Source of the DNA: Pigoraptor vietnamica
Taxonomy: Eukaryota > Opisthokonta > Filasterea
Length of the DNA stretch: 54,276 nt
Assembly (NCBI GenBank): GCA_943704525.1
Contig: CALSCQ010001206.1
Span: forward strand, 1 to 54,276
Direction: 5' to 3'
The notes under the pieces were generated by a model. It saw only the letters and a list, made by a program, of their open reading frames with translations. It was not told where the DNA came from and made no database searches. The translations under genes were made by a program, and so were the position numbers. This document shows positions 11,766 to 23,200 of this stretch, piece after piece. How positions within the stretch are numbered: position 1 is the stretch's first letter; the number at the start of each line of letters is the position of its first letter.

Positions 11766-12351
11766 GGGTAAAAAAAGCGCAGTAAACAAAAGCGTCGCGC
11801 GTTTGGAACTGGATCCAGGCCCAAAAAGGGGCTGTTACAACGATGTTGTATAAGCGAAATCTCGGTTATTATTTTCCGAGTTTTCGGTTGGATCGAATTG
11901 TGTGTTTGTGGCTCACCACTCGGGCAAGTTCGCAAACGGCGCGCAAAGCGTTTCGCGTCCCGCACGCACGCAGCCCACACGTGCGCGTCTATCTGCGTTA
12001 TATTCGTCACTCCTCTCTCTTTTTCTGTGTTGCGGGGTTTGTCACTCTTGTGTGCGGTTTTGCGACCGTTTTGAGAAAACCGATTTCCGTCGACAACGCC
12101 GTCCTTCCGTTTTAATAGGCTTTCCGTTCCTCACATTACACACGCTGTATGCGCGTGTGCGCGGTTTGCGACGAGTCGGCTGTCGCACTGCGGGAGTCGA
12201 ACGAGGGGAAATCTCGTTCTGCGCTGTGTTCGTTGAGCGTGCCACAAACTGTGTTCGTTGAGCGTGCCGCAACTGTGTTCGTTGAGCGTGCCGCAACTGT
12301 GTTCGTTGAGCGTGCGTGCGGCGCGCACTCGCGCCTGCGCCAACTGCGAAG
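11766..12351. promoter_or_regulatory. Region between TIM50 and the MST kinase
   Basis: These 586 bases hold the 3' flank of TIM50 and the promoter/leader of the kinase. An AGTAAACAAA-like stretch just after the TIM50 stop could serve polyadenylation. The kinase-proximal part carries the tandem repeat listed separately. No other gene is visible. Confidence 0.4.
12224..12317 (+). repeat. Four-copy 24-25 bp tandem repeat just 5' of the MST start codon
   Basis: The unit CTGTGTTCGTTGAGCGTGCC plus a short spacer occurs four times with starts at 12224, 12249, 12273 and 12297. The last copy ends about 35 bases before the ATG, so the array lies in the leader or core promoter. Each copy contains GTTCGTTGAGCGTG. 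Confidence 0.9.
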
Positions 12352-15300
12352 ATGGCGAAGCGGCCGTTCAAACTGGACGAGGAGGACCTCAAGCGCGCGC
12401 CGGAGGAGGTCTTTGACATGCAGGAGAAGCTGGGAGAAGGGTGCGTGGGGGTGCGCTCGTGGGCAGTTGTTCATTTTGGATTCGAAAATCACGCGCAAGG
12501 TTTGAGTTTAGCGCGCACGCCGTTCGCCAGTCTTCGTTCCTTGTGTTCGAGTGAACCACTGCCGCTCTTATGTTTGGCGGTACCAAATGTGCTGTCGTTC
12601 CCTTCGTATTTCCGTTGTCTGTTGCGGTTCTGTCTTGCGACCGTTGTGTGTGTTCCGTCGTTCGAGGGCTGTGCGTATCCATGCCCTCCACGGCCTAATA
12701 ATCTGCCGTAGTCCATCTCATTTCCTGTGGTGTTTCACTCATGTCGTCCGTAGTCTCATGTCGTTGACGTCCCACGTCTGCTCCTATGGGGTCATTCGTG
12801 CGCAACTGCCGTCTCGTGCCTCATGTATCTGTCGTCCCACGTCTGCTCCTATGGAATCATTCGTGCCTTGCGCAACTGCCGTCTCTTGCCGTTCGTGGTC
12901 TCATGTATTGCCCTCCCACGTGCTTCTATGGGGTCATTCATGCCGAATGCCTGTCGGTCGTCCATGTCTGCTCCTATGGAATCATTCGTGCCTTGCGCCA
13001 CTGCCGTCTCTTGCCGTTCGTGGTTTCGTGTATCTGCCGTCCCACGTCTGCTCCTATGAAGTCATTCATGCCGAATGCATGTTTGTCGCCCACATCTGCT
13101 CCTATGGGGTCATTCATGCCCTGCGCCACTGCCGTCCTCCGCCGCAGTTCGTACGGCTCGGTGTACAAGGCCATCCACAAGGCCTCGGGCGAGATCATTG
13201 CGATCAAGCAAGTGCCCGTCGAGAACGACCTGCAGGACATCATCAAGGAGATCAGCATGATGCAGCAGTGCGACAGCCCGTACGTCGTCAAGTACTACGG
13301 CAGCTACTTCAAGGACACGGACCTCCTGGTGCGTCCCTTGGCCGCACTGTCAGCGGCGACTGTCAACTGTCACGGCGTGTCGTGCGTCTCTTCTGTTGTG
13401 TTGCGTGTTGTGTTGCGCGCCCTGCGGCATTGCGCCCACGGCTGTACGAAGCAGTTGCTTTGTGTGAGGGGAAATTTTCGGAGTCAATGGTGAAGTGTAC
13501 GTTCCCGACGGCCACACGGACGGAGATGCATGCACACGCCCTCCCGCTCTTTACACCACCCCTCTCTCCCCAACGCGCACACACACCACCCACGCCTCAA
13601 ACTCATGTCGCCATCGCGCGCAGATTGTGATGGAGTATTGCGGCACGGGCTCAGTGGCGGATATTATGCGCCTGCGCAAGAAGGCGCTGACGGAGGATCA
13701 GATCGCCGTCGTCCTCGAGAGTACGCTGCGGGGCCTCGACTACCTCCACGCGAAGCGCAAGATTCACCGCGACATCAAGGCCGGCAACATCCTGCTCAAC
13801 ACGAAGGGACAGGCGAAGCTCGGTGTGTGCGCGTGCCGTCTCGTGTGCCGCACCCAGCATACGGGCGTTGTGTGCAAGCGCAAACGGGAATCTACGGTTC
13901 AAGTGTCGCGATCTTATTCCCTCACTCGATGCCCTCGATTCCCCCTCTCTCACGCTTACTCACACCACCGTGCCTCCAACGCGCAGCGGACTTTGGCGTG
14001 GCTGGGCAGCTGTCGGACAACATGGCCAAGCGCAACACGGTCATTGGGACCCCCTTTTGGATGGCCCCGGAGGTCATCCAGGAGATTGGGTATGACGTCA
14101 GGGCGGACATTTGGTCCCTCGGCATCACGGCGATCGAAATGGCCGAGATGAAGCCGCCGTACGCAGACATCCACCCCATGCGCGTGAGTGTTGCGCGCGT
14201 GGCACTGTTGTTTACTTTTTTTTTCTTTTCGTATGGAAGGACTTCTATCTGCGTGAGGGCAACTGTGCGTTGTTTTTTTTTTTACGGTGTAGCGTTCAAA
14301 ACGTGTTGTTCGAAGCCCTCGTCCCAGCATTGAGTGTTGAGTGTTGTGTTGTGCCTGCACTGTGCTCGTCTCACACGCGCGTTCGCTTGCCAGGCCATCT
14401 TCATGATCCCCACCAAGCCGCCGCCGACGTTCACACACCCCGAGAAGTGGTCACGTGCGTTTGTGGACTTTATCGGCAAGTGCCTTGTCAAGAACCCCGA
14501 GGAGCGCGCCAGCGCAAAGCAGCTGCTGGAGGTGGGAGAATGCGGATGTCGTGCTTATGCGTGCACGTTTTCATCTTAATTTGTGTGTCTATGTGCGTGT
14601 CTGGGTGTGTGCGTTTGTGTGATTGCGTGGTGTGTGTGTGTGTGTGTGTGTGTGTCTGTGTGTGCGTGCGTGCGTGTGTGTGCGTGCGTGCGTGCGTGTG
14701 TGTGTGTTGATGGGTGCGCTGTTGCTGTTGGCTGACCTGTGTCTGTGTCTCGCCGCAGCACCCCTTCATCAAAGGGGCCAAGGGCGTCAGTGTCCTCAGT
14801 GACGTGGTCGAAGAGACACTCGAAATCATTGCACAGAAGGGCATGAACCCGTCCGATAGCGAGGTGGGCCGTCTTCATCCTTCGCGTGCGTGCGTGCGTG
14901 TGCATTTGCTGTTTCGCGATGTGCGTACATAGAAAGCGACGCATTGAACGTATCACCGTATCACTCTTTAACAGGACGACGACGAGGAGGAGGCCGCTGG
15001 GACGATGCAGTCTGGCACAATCGTGCGGGGCGCAGGGTCCCAGTCCGGCACGATGATCTCGCAAGGCACGGGAACAATGGTGTCCGCTGCCTCTGGCACC
15101 ATGGTAACGACGGGTACCATGGTGTCCACGGGAACGATGGTCGCGCGCGACGGGACGATGGTCTACAACGACTCGACCGTAAAAAGTGGGCGCCAAATTT
15201 GCGTGTTCGTGCTCCGCTTGTCGTCCCGGCGAGGGATGTTGCGTTTGCCTGTAACGTCTGTTCCTAACGCTGCCCTTGTCCTTTATCTCCAGGCACTGCG

Positions 15301-15795
15301 CCGAGTTCGTCGGACAACTACCGCCCCGCGTTCATGGACCACATCCAGAAGCAGAGCCAGCGCAAGGAAATCGCCGCGCCCGCCGACCTTCCGCAGGACC
15401 TCATCAACCAGGTGGGATGTACGCGTCTGTTGCCGACCCCGTGCCGGCTGCGATGTACGGCAGACGTTGTTCCGTGTTGAGTGTGTGCGGTGTGCGGTGT
15501 GTTTGCGTTCCCGCGGGGAGGGGGGGGGGGGGGGGGGGGGGGNNNNNNNNNNGGGGGGGGTCCTTGGACTTTGCGATGGACGTAAGTGCCGAATATTCTC
15601 ACTTACAAATTCACTCTGTCTTCATATTTGCAGCTTAAGGCGATGGGCCTGGACGAGCTCAAGCGCAAGCTCGCCAGCCTCGACCCAGAGATGGAGCGCG
15701 AGATTGAGGAGTTGCGGCGGCGGTACGATGCGAAGCGCAACCCCATTCTGCTTGCGATGGAGGCGAAGAAGGCCAAGGAAAAGGCGAGCGCGTGA
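12352..15795 (+). CDS. Hippo/MST-type Ste20 kinase with SARAH domain
   Basis: Nine exons (12352-12440, 13148-13328, 13624-13822, 13987-14183, 14394-14531, 14759-14863, 14975-15185, 15293-15411, 15634-15795) encode 466 residues. The kinase domain has [11 protein letters not shown], catalytic [17 protein letters not shown] and the GTPFWMAPE activation segment of GCK-II kinases. The C-terminus is a SARAH coiled coil ([20 protein letters not shown], ending [14 protein letters not shown]), the dimer module shared by MST1/2, Salvador and RASSF. In the Hippo pathway this kinase phosphorylates MOB and the NDR/LATS kinases. The linker between the domains starts with an acidic stretch, then holds seven closely spaced Gly-Thr-Met/Ile motifs (see findings). 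Intron 1 is about 700 bases and repetitive; intron 8 contains the assembly gap. Length and order match MST2 (about 490 residues). Confidence 0.95.
12741..13147 (+). repeat. Imperfect minisatellite filling the 3' half of MST intron 1
   Basis: Six or more copies of a unit built on GTCTGCTCCTATGGGGTCATTC recur with alternating lengths of about 46-80 bases. Variable parts include GCGCAACTGCCGTCTCTTGCC and CCGAATGC. The last copy runs directly into the 3' splice site at 13147. The array happens to lack stops in the frame of the following exon. Confidence 0.85.
14629..14708. repeat. (GT)n/(GTGC)n microsatellite in MST intron 5
   Basis: An imperfect GT tract on the sense strand sits 50 bases before the 3' splice site at 14758. 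Confidence 0.9.
15517..15560. other. Poly-G tract with a 10-N assembly gap
   Basis: A long G run is broken by Ns at 15543-15552 inside intron 8 of the MST kinase. The run and gap suggest sequencing failure at the homopolymer. True length is unknown, but coding exons on both sides join in phase. Confidence 0.95.
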
Positions 15796-16070
15796 GGGCG
15801 TGCAGTGGAGTGGTGTGCGCCGGGATGCCGAGGGGCGCTGCTGCGTGCACGCGTGGTCGGTCGCGTGTTGGCGGACTCGTCGTGGTGCCGGAATAATATT
15901 TTCTCTTTTTTTGTCGAGTTTGCCACTTGCACTTTGGGGCACTCGTGCCCAGTGGTGGCACAAAGCGCTTCATCATAAAGTCGACACGCCGCAACGCAAC
16001 CGATCACTCGCGCGAACGCACGCGCGCGCACACACGCGCCACACGCACACACGCGCCACATGGCCTCAAA
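15796..16070. other. Short convergent intergenic spacer
   Basis: The stops of the MST kinase and the TSNAXIP1-like gene face each other across 275 bases that must contain both 3' ends. It carries a GGAATAATATTTTC stretch and a CACACGCGC-rich run; nothing else is seen. Confidence 0.5.
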
Positions 16071-18900
16071 TCACCAGCCCTTATCGGGCCCTTCTCGGAA
16101 TCGCAGCTTCTTGTTGCCCGATCCCTCTCTGCTGTAGCTGTCCGTCCGCTCGAGCACGCGCGCAAGTGGCGTCGCCGGCGAAGCCCTGCCGCTTCCTTCC
16201 ACAGGCACCGCGCGCCGGGCCGACGAGTGGCTCATGCTCAGCGCGGCAAACGCCGCCCCGGCGAGTGCGTCTGCGCCCTGTCGTCTTTGGACGAGACCGA
16301 CACCGATGCGTTCTTTAGATGGGGACGGCGGTTGTGGGGGTTGCGCCGGCGGGTGCTCTTCGTCCGATCCCGACGACTCGAGCTCGGCGTGTCCGGACGG
16401 CGTTCTGTGGACGGGCGACTTCTCTGGCTTGGGTTGCTCCGGTTCTTCTGAGTGACTCTCGCGTGGCCGGGCGTGCTGGAGTTGGTGCAATTGAGAAGTG
16501 AGAAGAGCGTGCAAAGGCGGTTGCGTTGGGCTCGTGCATGCAGGGACACAACAGCAGTAACTGAGGTTCAGCGTAACCCCACAATGTGAGTAGCACGCGA
16601 GCGGCAAACAAAGACGCGCATTCAATCGCACAGAGTGTGGAGGGACGAGTGGAGTGGGGACGAGTGGAGTGGGGACGAGTGGAGTGGCGCACCTCCTTCT
16701 TGACGGACGATCGCTTCGTGAGGCGGTGCTTCTTGCGCCGGTGTGATTTGGTGGCACGCTGGTCCTGTACCGGCGACTCGACAGTCCGCTCCATGAGGGC
16801 ACGCTGCAGACGGCACACGCAGGTGAACACTTGTCCTTCTGATGCACGAATCACGAACACACACACACGCACACACACGCACACGCACGCACGCGCAACA
16901 ACTCGACACGGCACAGCTACAGCACAGACAGCATAGCAGGCGCAGGTACCAGAGAAACACGTACTCGCACGCCGCACGGGCACCCACCACGCCCCGATCG
17001 ATGATGCCCCGGATCTCCTTCCGCGCGGCAAGCATCCTGAGATTGCCGTCGGTGATTCGCTTGTTCAAAGCCTGCATCTGTCGCGCCACGGCGCTGCGGT
17101 CGCGCTCGGCCGCGTCCCACACGGCCACGTGGTCGTCAAAGACTTTCTGTGGGCGCACAGCGTCTCAGGTTAATTGCCGCCATACTCGCACACATTGACG
17201 TGATACGGTAACCGTGTGCGCAAGAACGAAAGGCACACACTTTGAACAAATGGAAGACACGGGTCGAGTGCGTGCGTGCGTGGGTGTGTTACACTTGCCT
17301 GCCGTGCGTAGTACTCGTCCAGCAGTCCCTGTGGCGTCGGCGGGGGCGGCATCAGCGTAGCGAGCACGCGCTCCTTGTTCGCGATGAATGCCTTGAGCTT
17401 GCCGATCTGCACAGACGCGAGGAGAAGAGAAGGGAGGGGGAGGGGGGGGACATGTTAGCGAAAGATGGGGCGCAAGTAGTATGACAGGACGGCGTCCGTC
17501 TAAGGAACAAAACCTTGTCCACGGGCTTGCAACTCGGCGCAAGACAAGGCCTTGCACACGGATTGGGAAGAGCAAATTGCATCCCAGTGACGTCACGCAC
17601 CTCTTCCTTGAGCAGGCGAATTTCGTCCTCGTACGTCGCCGGCCTTTCCTTCCTCAGGAGGTTCAGCTCGGGAATAAACAGGACGTCCTCGTCCTCGTCG
17701 TTGTCGCTGTCCGCCTCGCTCTCTGCAACGATGGGCGCGTAAGCAGCCCGTTCGCAACACACGCGCGCCCACACCGTAGACGCACGCGCACGCCATACAC
17801 GCCCACTGACTCGCACACATTTGTATAAAAGGACACAAAGGCAACCGCACCACATGAGGCCATACCCACCCGGGGCCGGGGACCTCGCCGCGTCGGAGCG
17901 GCTCGCGTGTCCGCTCTCGCTCTCCCCGCTCTCGGAATCGCCCGACATAATAGACATGGCACGCGACCGGCGGTGGGTCGGAATGAGCATGGACGACGGC
18001 GGCGGCGCCTGCCCCGCGGCCGCTTGTGGCGGCTGCACGAGGTTGTTGATTAACGTCATTCGGCGCTTCATCGATGCGGGCGGTGGCGCGCCGCCCGGCG
18101 CCGGCGTCGGAGGCACGCCCTGCGCGCTCGTCACGCTAAACCCGCCGATTGAACTCCGTCGGCGCAGCATGGGCGTGCCCGCGGGCCACCGCTGCGCCTC
18201 CTCAGCGTCAGTGGGTGTCTGCAGAGTTCCCTGCGCGCGCGCCTTCTTTCGTCGCGACCGCGCGTAAGTGAGCAGCATATTGAGCCTGCGAAACGTAGCG
18301 AACGTGAGTACGCGCAAGATGGTCTTACATCGTCCTCATTCCTCCCCCTCCCCTCCCCTCCCTTCTGCTCCAACACGCACACACACATGTGCACACGCAC
18401 ATACCACACCACATCATCCCAAAGTGACTCGCGCCCTACACAACACTGAAAGGCGACGCATGCACGGACCTCTCCTGGTCCTCCGTGAGCGTCTGAATCT
18501 TCCTCTCTATTTCGGCGGCGCGTCGCTGTTCGTGCAAAATGGCAATTTCGTTGAGGTTTTCCGCCTCCAAATTGTGTATGCGCGTGAGCAGAGCATTCGC
18601 CTCTGTCTGTTCGGCACGGTAGGCGAGGATGAAGGCGTCGTAGGCATCCTGAAAAGCAGAGAGGGTGGGTTGGAATACAACACACGCACGCACACGCACG
18701 CACACGCACACACACGCACACGTACACGCACTGACACACACACGCACACACACACGCACACACACACGCACACGTACACGCACTGACACACACACACACG
18801 CACACACACGCACGCACACACACGCACACACACACGCACGCCCTGACACACACACATACACACACGCACGCACACACACACGCACGCACGCACACACACA

Positions 18901-18931
<31 letters not shown>

Positions 18932-19524
18932 GCGCACACACACACACACACACAACAAAACACACACGCACACACACAACACACACACACACAACACGCA
19001 CACACACACACACAACACACACACACACACACACACCTTGATTTCGGTGAACAGGTCCTTGCGCACAAGCAGCTCCTCAATAAACTGGTCAAAGGCGACG
19101 CTGTAGATGCCAAGCCGGCGGTCATCGGGCCCAAAGGGAGGACATCCCTCGTGGCGAAGGTCCTGAAAGGCAATGTCAATCACGTGGGCTGCAGTGCCGC
19201 GGCACATACAAAACAACGACCGTGAAGCGAAGTGCATCATACGCCGACGTTTCGAAAACAACAGCGACGCTCTTGAACTTAAAAGTACATCATGCGGGTG
19301 AAGATCGCGACGCCGCCAAAGAAGCAGAGGGTCAAGCGCACCTTCCTAATCTTTCTCCGGAGTCGCTCGATGCGCCGCGACGTCTGATCACAAATGTCCG
19401 ACGATCGCACGACCACCTGCCGCACGCACAGCGGATCCCACGCGCTCTTCTCGCGCACTGTGTCCACGTACGAGTAGTGGGGGTCGAGCCCCGTGTCGAG
19501 CGTCCGCGATATCTTAGTCGCCAT
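16071..19524 (-). CDS. Coiled-coil protein with TSNAXIP1-N-like region
   Basis: Nine exons (19524-19342, 19162-19037, 18648-18470, 18285-17870, 17722-17601, 17406-17299, 17146-16988, 16803-16693, 16475-16071) encode 602 residues. The segment [20 protein letters not shown], followed by [16 protein letters not shown] and a long coiled coil, resembles the N-terminal domain of translin-associated factor X-interacting protein 1. That family is poorly understood. The middle is basic and Ser/Pro-rich ([25 protein letters not shown]), which could be phosphorylation sites. A short acidic patch ([13 protein letters not shown]) and a second coiled coil (residues about 330-450) follow. The tail is disordered, with Pro, Ser and Glu. 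The intron after residue 378 has donor GCAAGT, a GC-AG intron. The start at 19524 is the first ATG of the exon that fits the model. Family assignment rests on pattern only. Confidence 0.6.
18680..19036. repeat. Long imperfect CA/CG microsatellite filling one intron
   Basis: About 350 bases of CA with interspersed CG fill most of an intron of the minus-strand TSNAXIP1-like gene. On the sense strand it is (GT)n and begins directly at the 5' splice site: exon AAG at 19037 is followed by GTGTGTGTG. Confidence 0.95.
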
Positions 19525-20116
19525 CGCGAACTCTCTAGCGCGCGCACGCGCCGATGCACACGCAAAACTCCAGGACTGTGGGGCGGGCACGAGGGCCCTG
19601 AAATGCACAGCACAAAAAGAGCTTCGTTGGGTTCGAACCCGAACGGACGTGCAGGAGTCTTGAAGCTTCGGCGCCGGTGTCACCCGGCTCGCGGTTGTTA
19701 CCAAATTAGTACATGGCCGAACATGTCACCTGCACCAGGGACTGACAAATTAAAAATGGTCGCATTGTGATTGTCATTTTCAATCTGAATATTCAAATTA
19801 CGTGTTCGCTTGACAACCAACGGTACCTATGAGATGAGGTGGGGGTTAGACGAGGCTTGGGCGCTCTGCACGCAACGCGCACGTGAGACAAAAACAGTGT
19901 CCTTTAGTGCCTTGCACACTCTCCCAGCAGAGAGAGTGTGTCGAGTGAGTGTTGAGTTTTGTGGAAAGGACGCGCGAGTGAGTGAAGGTCGCAATGACGC
20001 GAAAACGCGAAACCAAGTACGGAAAATAGTGCGGAGTAAATGTGAAAGCAACGCAAGCGGACCGCACACGCAGCCACCGCACACGCACGCTTGCACGCAC
20101 GCACACGCGCGCACAC

Positions 20117-20151
<35 letters not shown>

Positions 20152-20256
20152 CGCACACACGCACACGCACACGCACGCACACGCACACGCACACGCACGC
20201 AATACGCTTGCCCCATGGCCTCGTCATCATGTCTACGACGGCCGCTCCCGGCACCG
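19525..20256. promoter_or_regulatory. Region between LRR-PP2C stop and the TSNAXIP1-like start
   Basis: These 732 bases should hold the promoter of the TSNAXIP1-like gene and the 3' flank of the phosphatase. A (GCAGAC)5-6 hexamer run at 20118-20152 lies within a CA/CACG repeat (about 20088-20200). The stretch at 19740-19800 is AT-rich. No gene is supported. Confidence 0.4.
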
Positions 20257-23200
20257 TCATAGCGAGTCGACCATCACAGCAGAGGCGTTGCCGTTGCCGT
20301 TCGCCGGGGACCGCTGCTGTAGGGCGTCGTAGTTCAGAAGAGGCACGACAATCGCGCTAATGTTGTCGCCGCTGCCGGACATGTACGTGTAGTCGCGCAA
20401 CTTGACCGAGCAGAGGCCCGCGATTAGCGACGCCGGCGTGCGGAGGGCGGCCAGGCGATCAAACTCCTCGTGGAGCACTTCCACGGCGCGCTCATCCGTG
20501 AGAACGTCCCACACGCCGTCGCACGCGAGAATGACAAAGTCGTGGTTCTTGGTGAGTTTCACCTGCGAACACGAGACGAAAAAAGAGTGTCAGCGGAGTG
20601 AGCGCGAGTTTTCGCAATCCGAGTCGAGACTGACAGAGTGATGCTCCAACGCACCTCGTACAGGTAGGGCTCGTAAGTGACGTAGGGCTGAGTGTCCAAA
20701 TCGCCGAGACTTCGTGTGACGGCAAGCGACCCGCACACGCGCCCGTCGACGAAAAAGCCGCCGAGGTCCCTGCGATTGGACAACAGCTCAGTCTCAGTAT
20801 CGCGCATAAACACTACAGAGACGTTCGTGCACACACACAACAGAGAAAAACGACGCGCAAGTGTTGACTCAGCGCACCTGATGCGATGGTACTCGTCCTT
20901 GGCCGTGGGTCGGTGGTCGTACGTGAGACGCGTCACAGTGACGCTGTCGCCCTTGCGCTCCGAGAGCACGGCGCGGGCATCACCGCAGTTGGCGGCGTAA
21001 ATGACGCCATTGTAGATGAGGACGACGCACGCAGTTGTGCCGCTCTCCACGCGCATCATCTTGAGCTGTAGAGGGGTGGAGAGAAGGGGAGCGAGTCAGC
21101 AACGGAGAGTCCACACACACACACACACACACACAGTACGCACGCACACACACACACACACACACAGACACACACGCACACACACACGCACACACACACA
21201 CACGCGCGCACGCACGCACGCACACACGCACACACACACACACACACACAACCAAACAACCCAAGGGAGCAAGGGCACACAGCACTTGCAAGCTCACCTG
21301 GTCGCTCAGTTCCGTAAAGGCCTCGTTCAGCGCCTGCTTCGGCTCCACGCGCGCAAGCAGCCGATCGGCCACCATCCGCGGGAAGTTCTGCGACGCGTGC
21401 TCGGCGCTCTGCGTGCCGCCATGCCCGTCAAACACGCAGTACAGGCTCGACCCGTTCACAAACGACTCTATCGTCACGATAGAGTCTTCCTGGTCGAGGC
21501 GACGGCCGCGCATCTCCGAAAGGCCCACAGACACGTCCGAAATGCGGGGCGCCGACGACGCCGGCCAGAACACGCACTTCGAGAGGAGCTTGCGGTTGAT
21601 CGACGCGAGGTCGAGCGGGTTCTGCTCGAGGTTCACCATGCGCAGCTCTGTCATCTGCCGCATGTCGGCGGGGAGCGTCGTGAGGAGGTTCGCGGCGAGC
21701 TTGAGCTTGAGGAGCGTGCGGAGGTTGCGGATCGCCGGCGGAATCGACGTGATGCGGTTGTGGGATAGGTCGAGGTCCTCGAGTGCGACGCGGCCCATCT
21801 CGACGCACCAATCCGTCGTCAGCTCCTCGATGTGGTTGTAGGCGAGGTTGAGCTCCTGGAGGTGTGGGAGAGACCCGAGGAAGGGGATCCGCGTGATCGA
21901 GTTGCCGGACAGGACGAGCGAGCGCAGGTTGACGAGCGACTGGATGCCCGGCGCGACCGACGCGAGCTTCGAGTGCGTGATGTAGAGGTCCTGCAGCTTG
22001 ACGAGGGAGAAGATCGACGGCGGAATGTCGGTCAGCTTCGTCCCCGCAATGTAGAGGAGCTTGAGCTTGACGAGCGCCGAGAGGTCGTCGGGGAGCGCAA
22101 TGTCCTCGCTGTTGTAGCCGACCGAGATCTCCTCGATGCTGCGCATGGCGCCAAATTCCGGCGGGAACGACTTGATCTGGTTGTCGAAGCAGTTGAGGAT
22201 CTTGAGCCGCGGCAGCTTGCACGCCTCGACGGGGAGCGCCTTGAGCCGATTGCGCGCGACCTGCGAGATGCGAGCGCACGGGGGGAGAAAGTCGCGCGTG
22301 AGACAGTGGTGTCTAGAGGGAGGAGTAACAACACGTACGCGTTGCTGCCCTTGGCGCCGTCGCACGCACTCGCGTTACACATTCGCGCACGCATACACAC
22401 ATGCACACACGCGCGCGCAGCGGAGCACAAGTGCACGCGCACGCACCTGGAGAATGAGTAGCGACTTGAGCTTGACGATTTGCGACGAGAGCTCGGTGAG
22501 CTTGTTCCCGGAGAGGTCGAGGTACTCGCAGTAGAACGCGACCTTCATGTCGAACGCGCCAAATGTCGAGAGGCGGTTGTCGCTAAGGTTGAGCTCGATG
22601 AGGGACTGGAAGTTCGAAAAGTAGTCCTCGTCGATCTTCTCAATCTCGTTGTGGTAGAGGCTGAGCAGCCGCAGGCGCGAGAACGCCGCGGGCATCTTGG
22701 GCGCCTTCTTGAGCTTGTTGTTCGACAGGTCGAGGTGCGTCAGCGCCGTCATCGACGAAAAGTTGCTCTCGGGGCCCGTGATCTCGTTGCCGCTCAGCAG
22801 CACCGACTGGATGTTGTCGAAGGGCAGGTTCGGGGGGATCGCCGTGAGCTTGTTGTTGCAGATCGAGAGGTCCTTCAGCTCGGTCGATTCCACCTTGGTC
22901 GCCGGCGGGAGGCTCTGAATCTGATTGTCATCGAGGTGCGCCCCGTCCAACCGCGGCAGCGTGAAGATGACCGAGACGTCCGTCAGCTCGTTCGCCTCGA
23001 GGTTCACGTACACGAGGTTGCGGAGCTCCGAGAACGAGCTTGGGAGGGATCGCAGGCCGTTGTGCATGGCCCACAGTCGCTCCAGATTGCGCAGGTGCCC
23101 AAACGACGCCGGCAGCTGCTCGAGCCTGTTGTGGCTAATGTCGAGCTCCACGAGAAACTCGACCGGTATCGACGGCGGCACCGACAGCGAGACGATCGTG

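Noticed and set aside
18507-19034. Cys/Val-rich and His/Thr-rich open frames across CA/GT repeats
   Set aside because: These are translations of microsatellites; the same applies at 2870-3020, 21056-21280, 47341-47402 and 48158-48346.
19613-19690. Possible tRNA on the minus strand (GGGTTCGAACCC followed by TTTTT)
   Set aside because: The B-box-like palindrome and T run are suggestive, but no acceptor stem, D-arm or anticodon arm can be paired with it.
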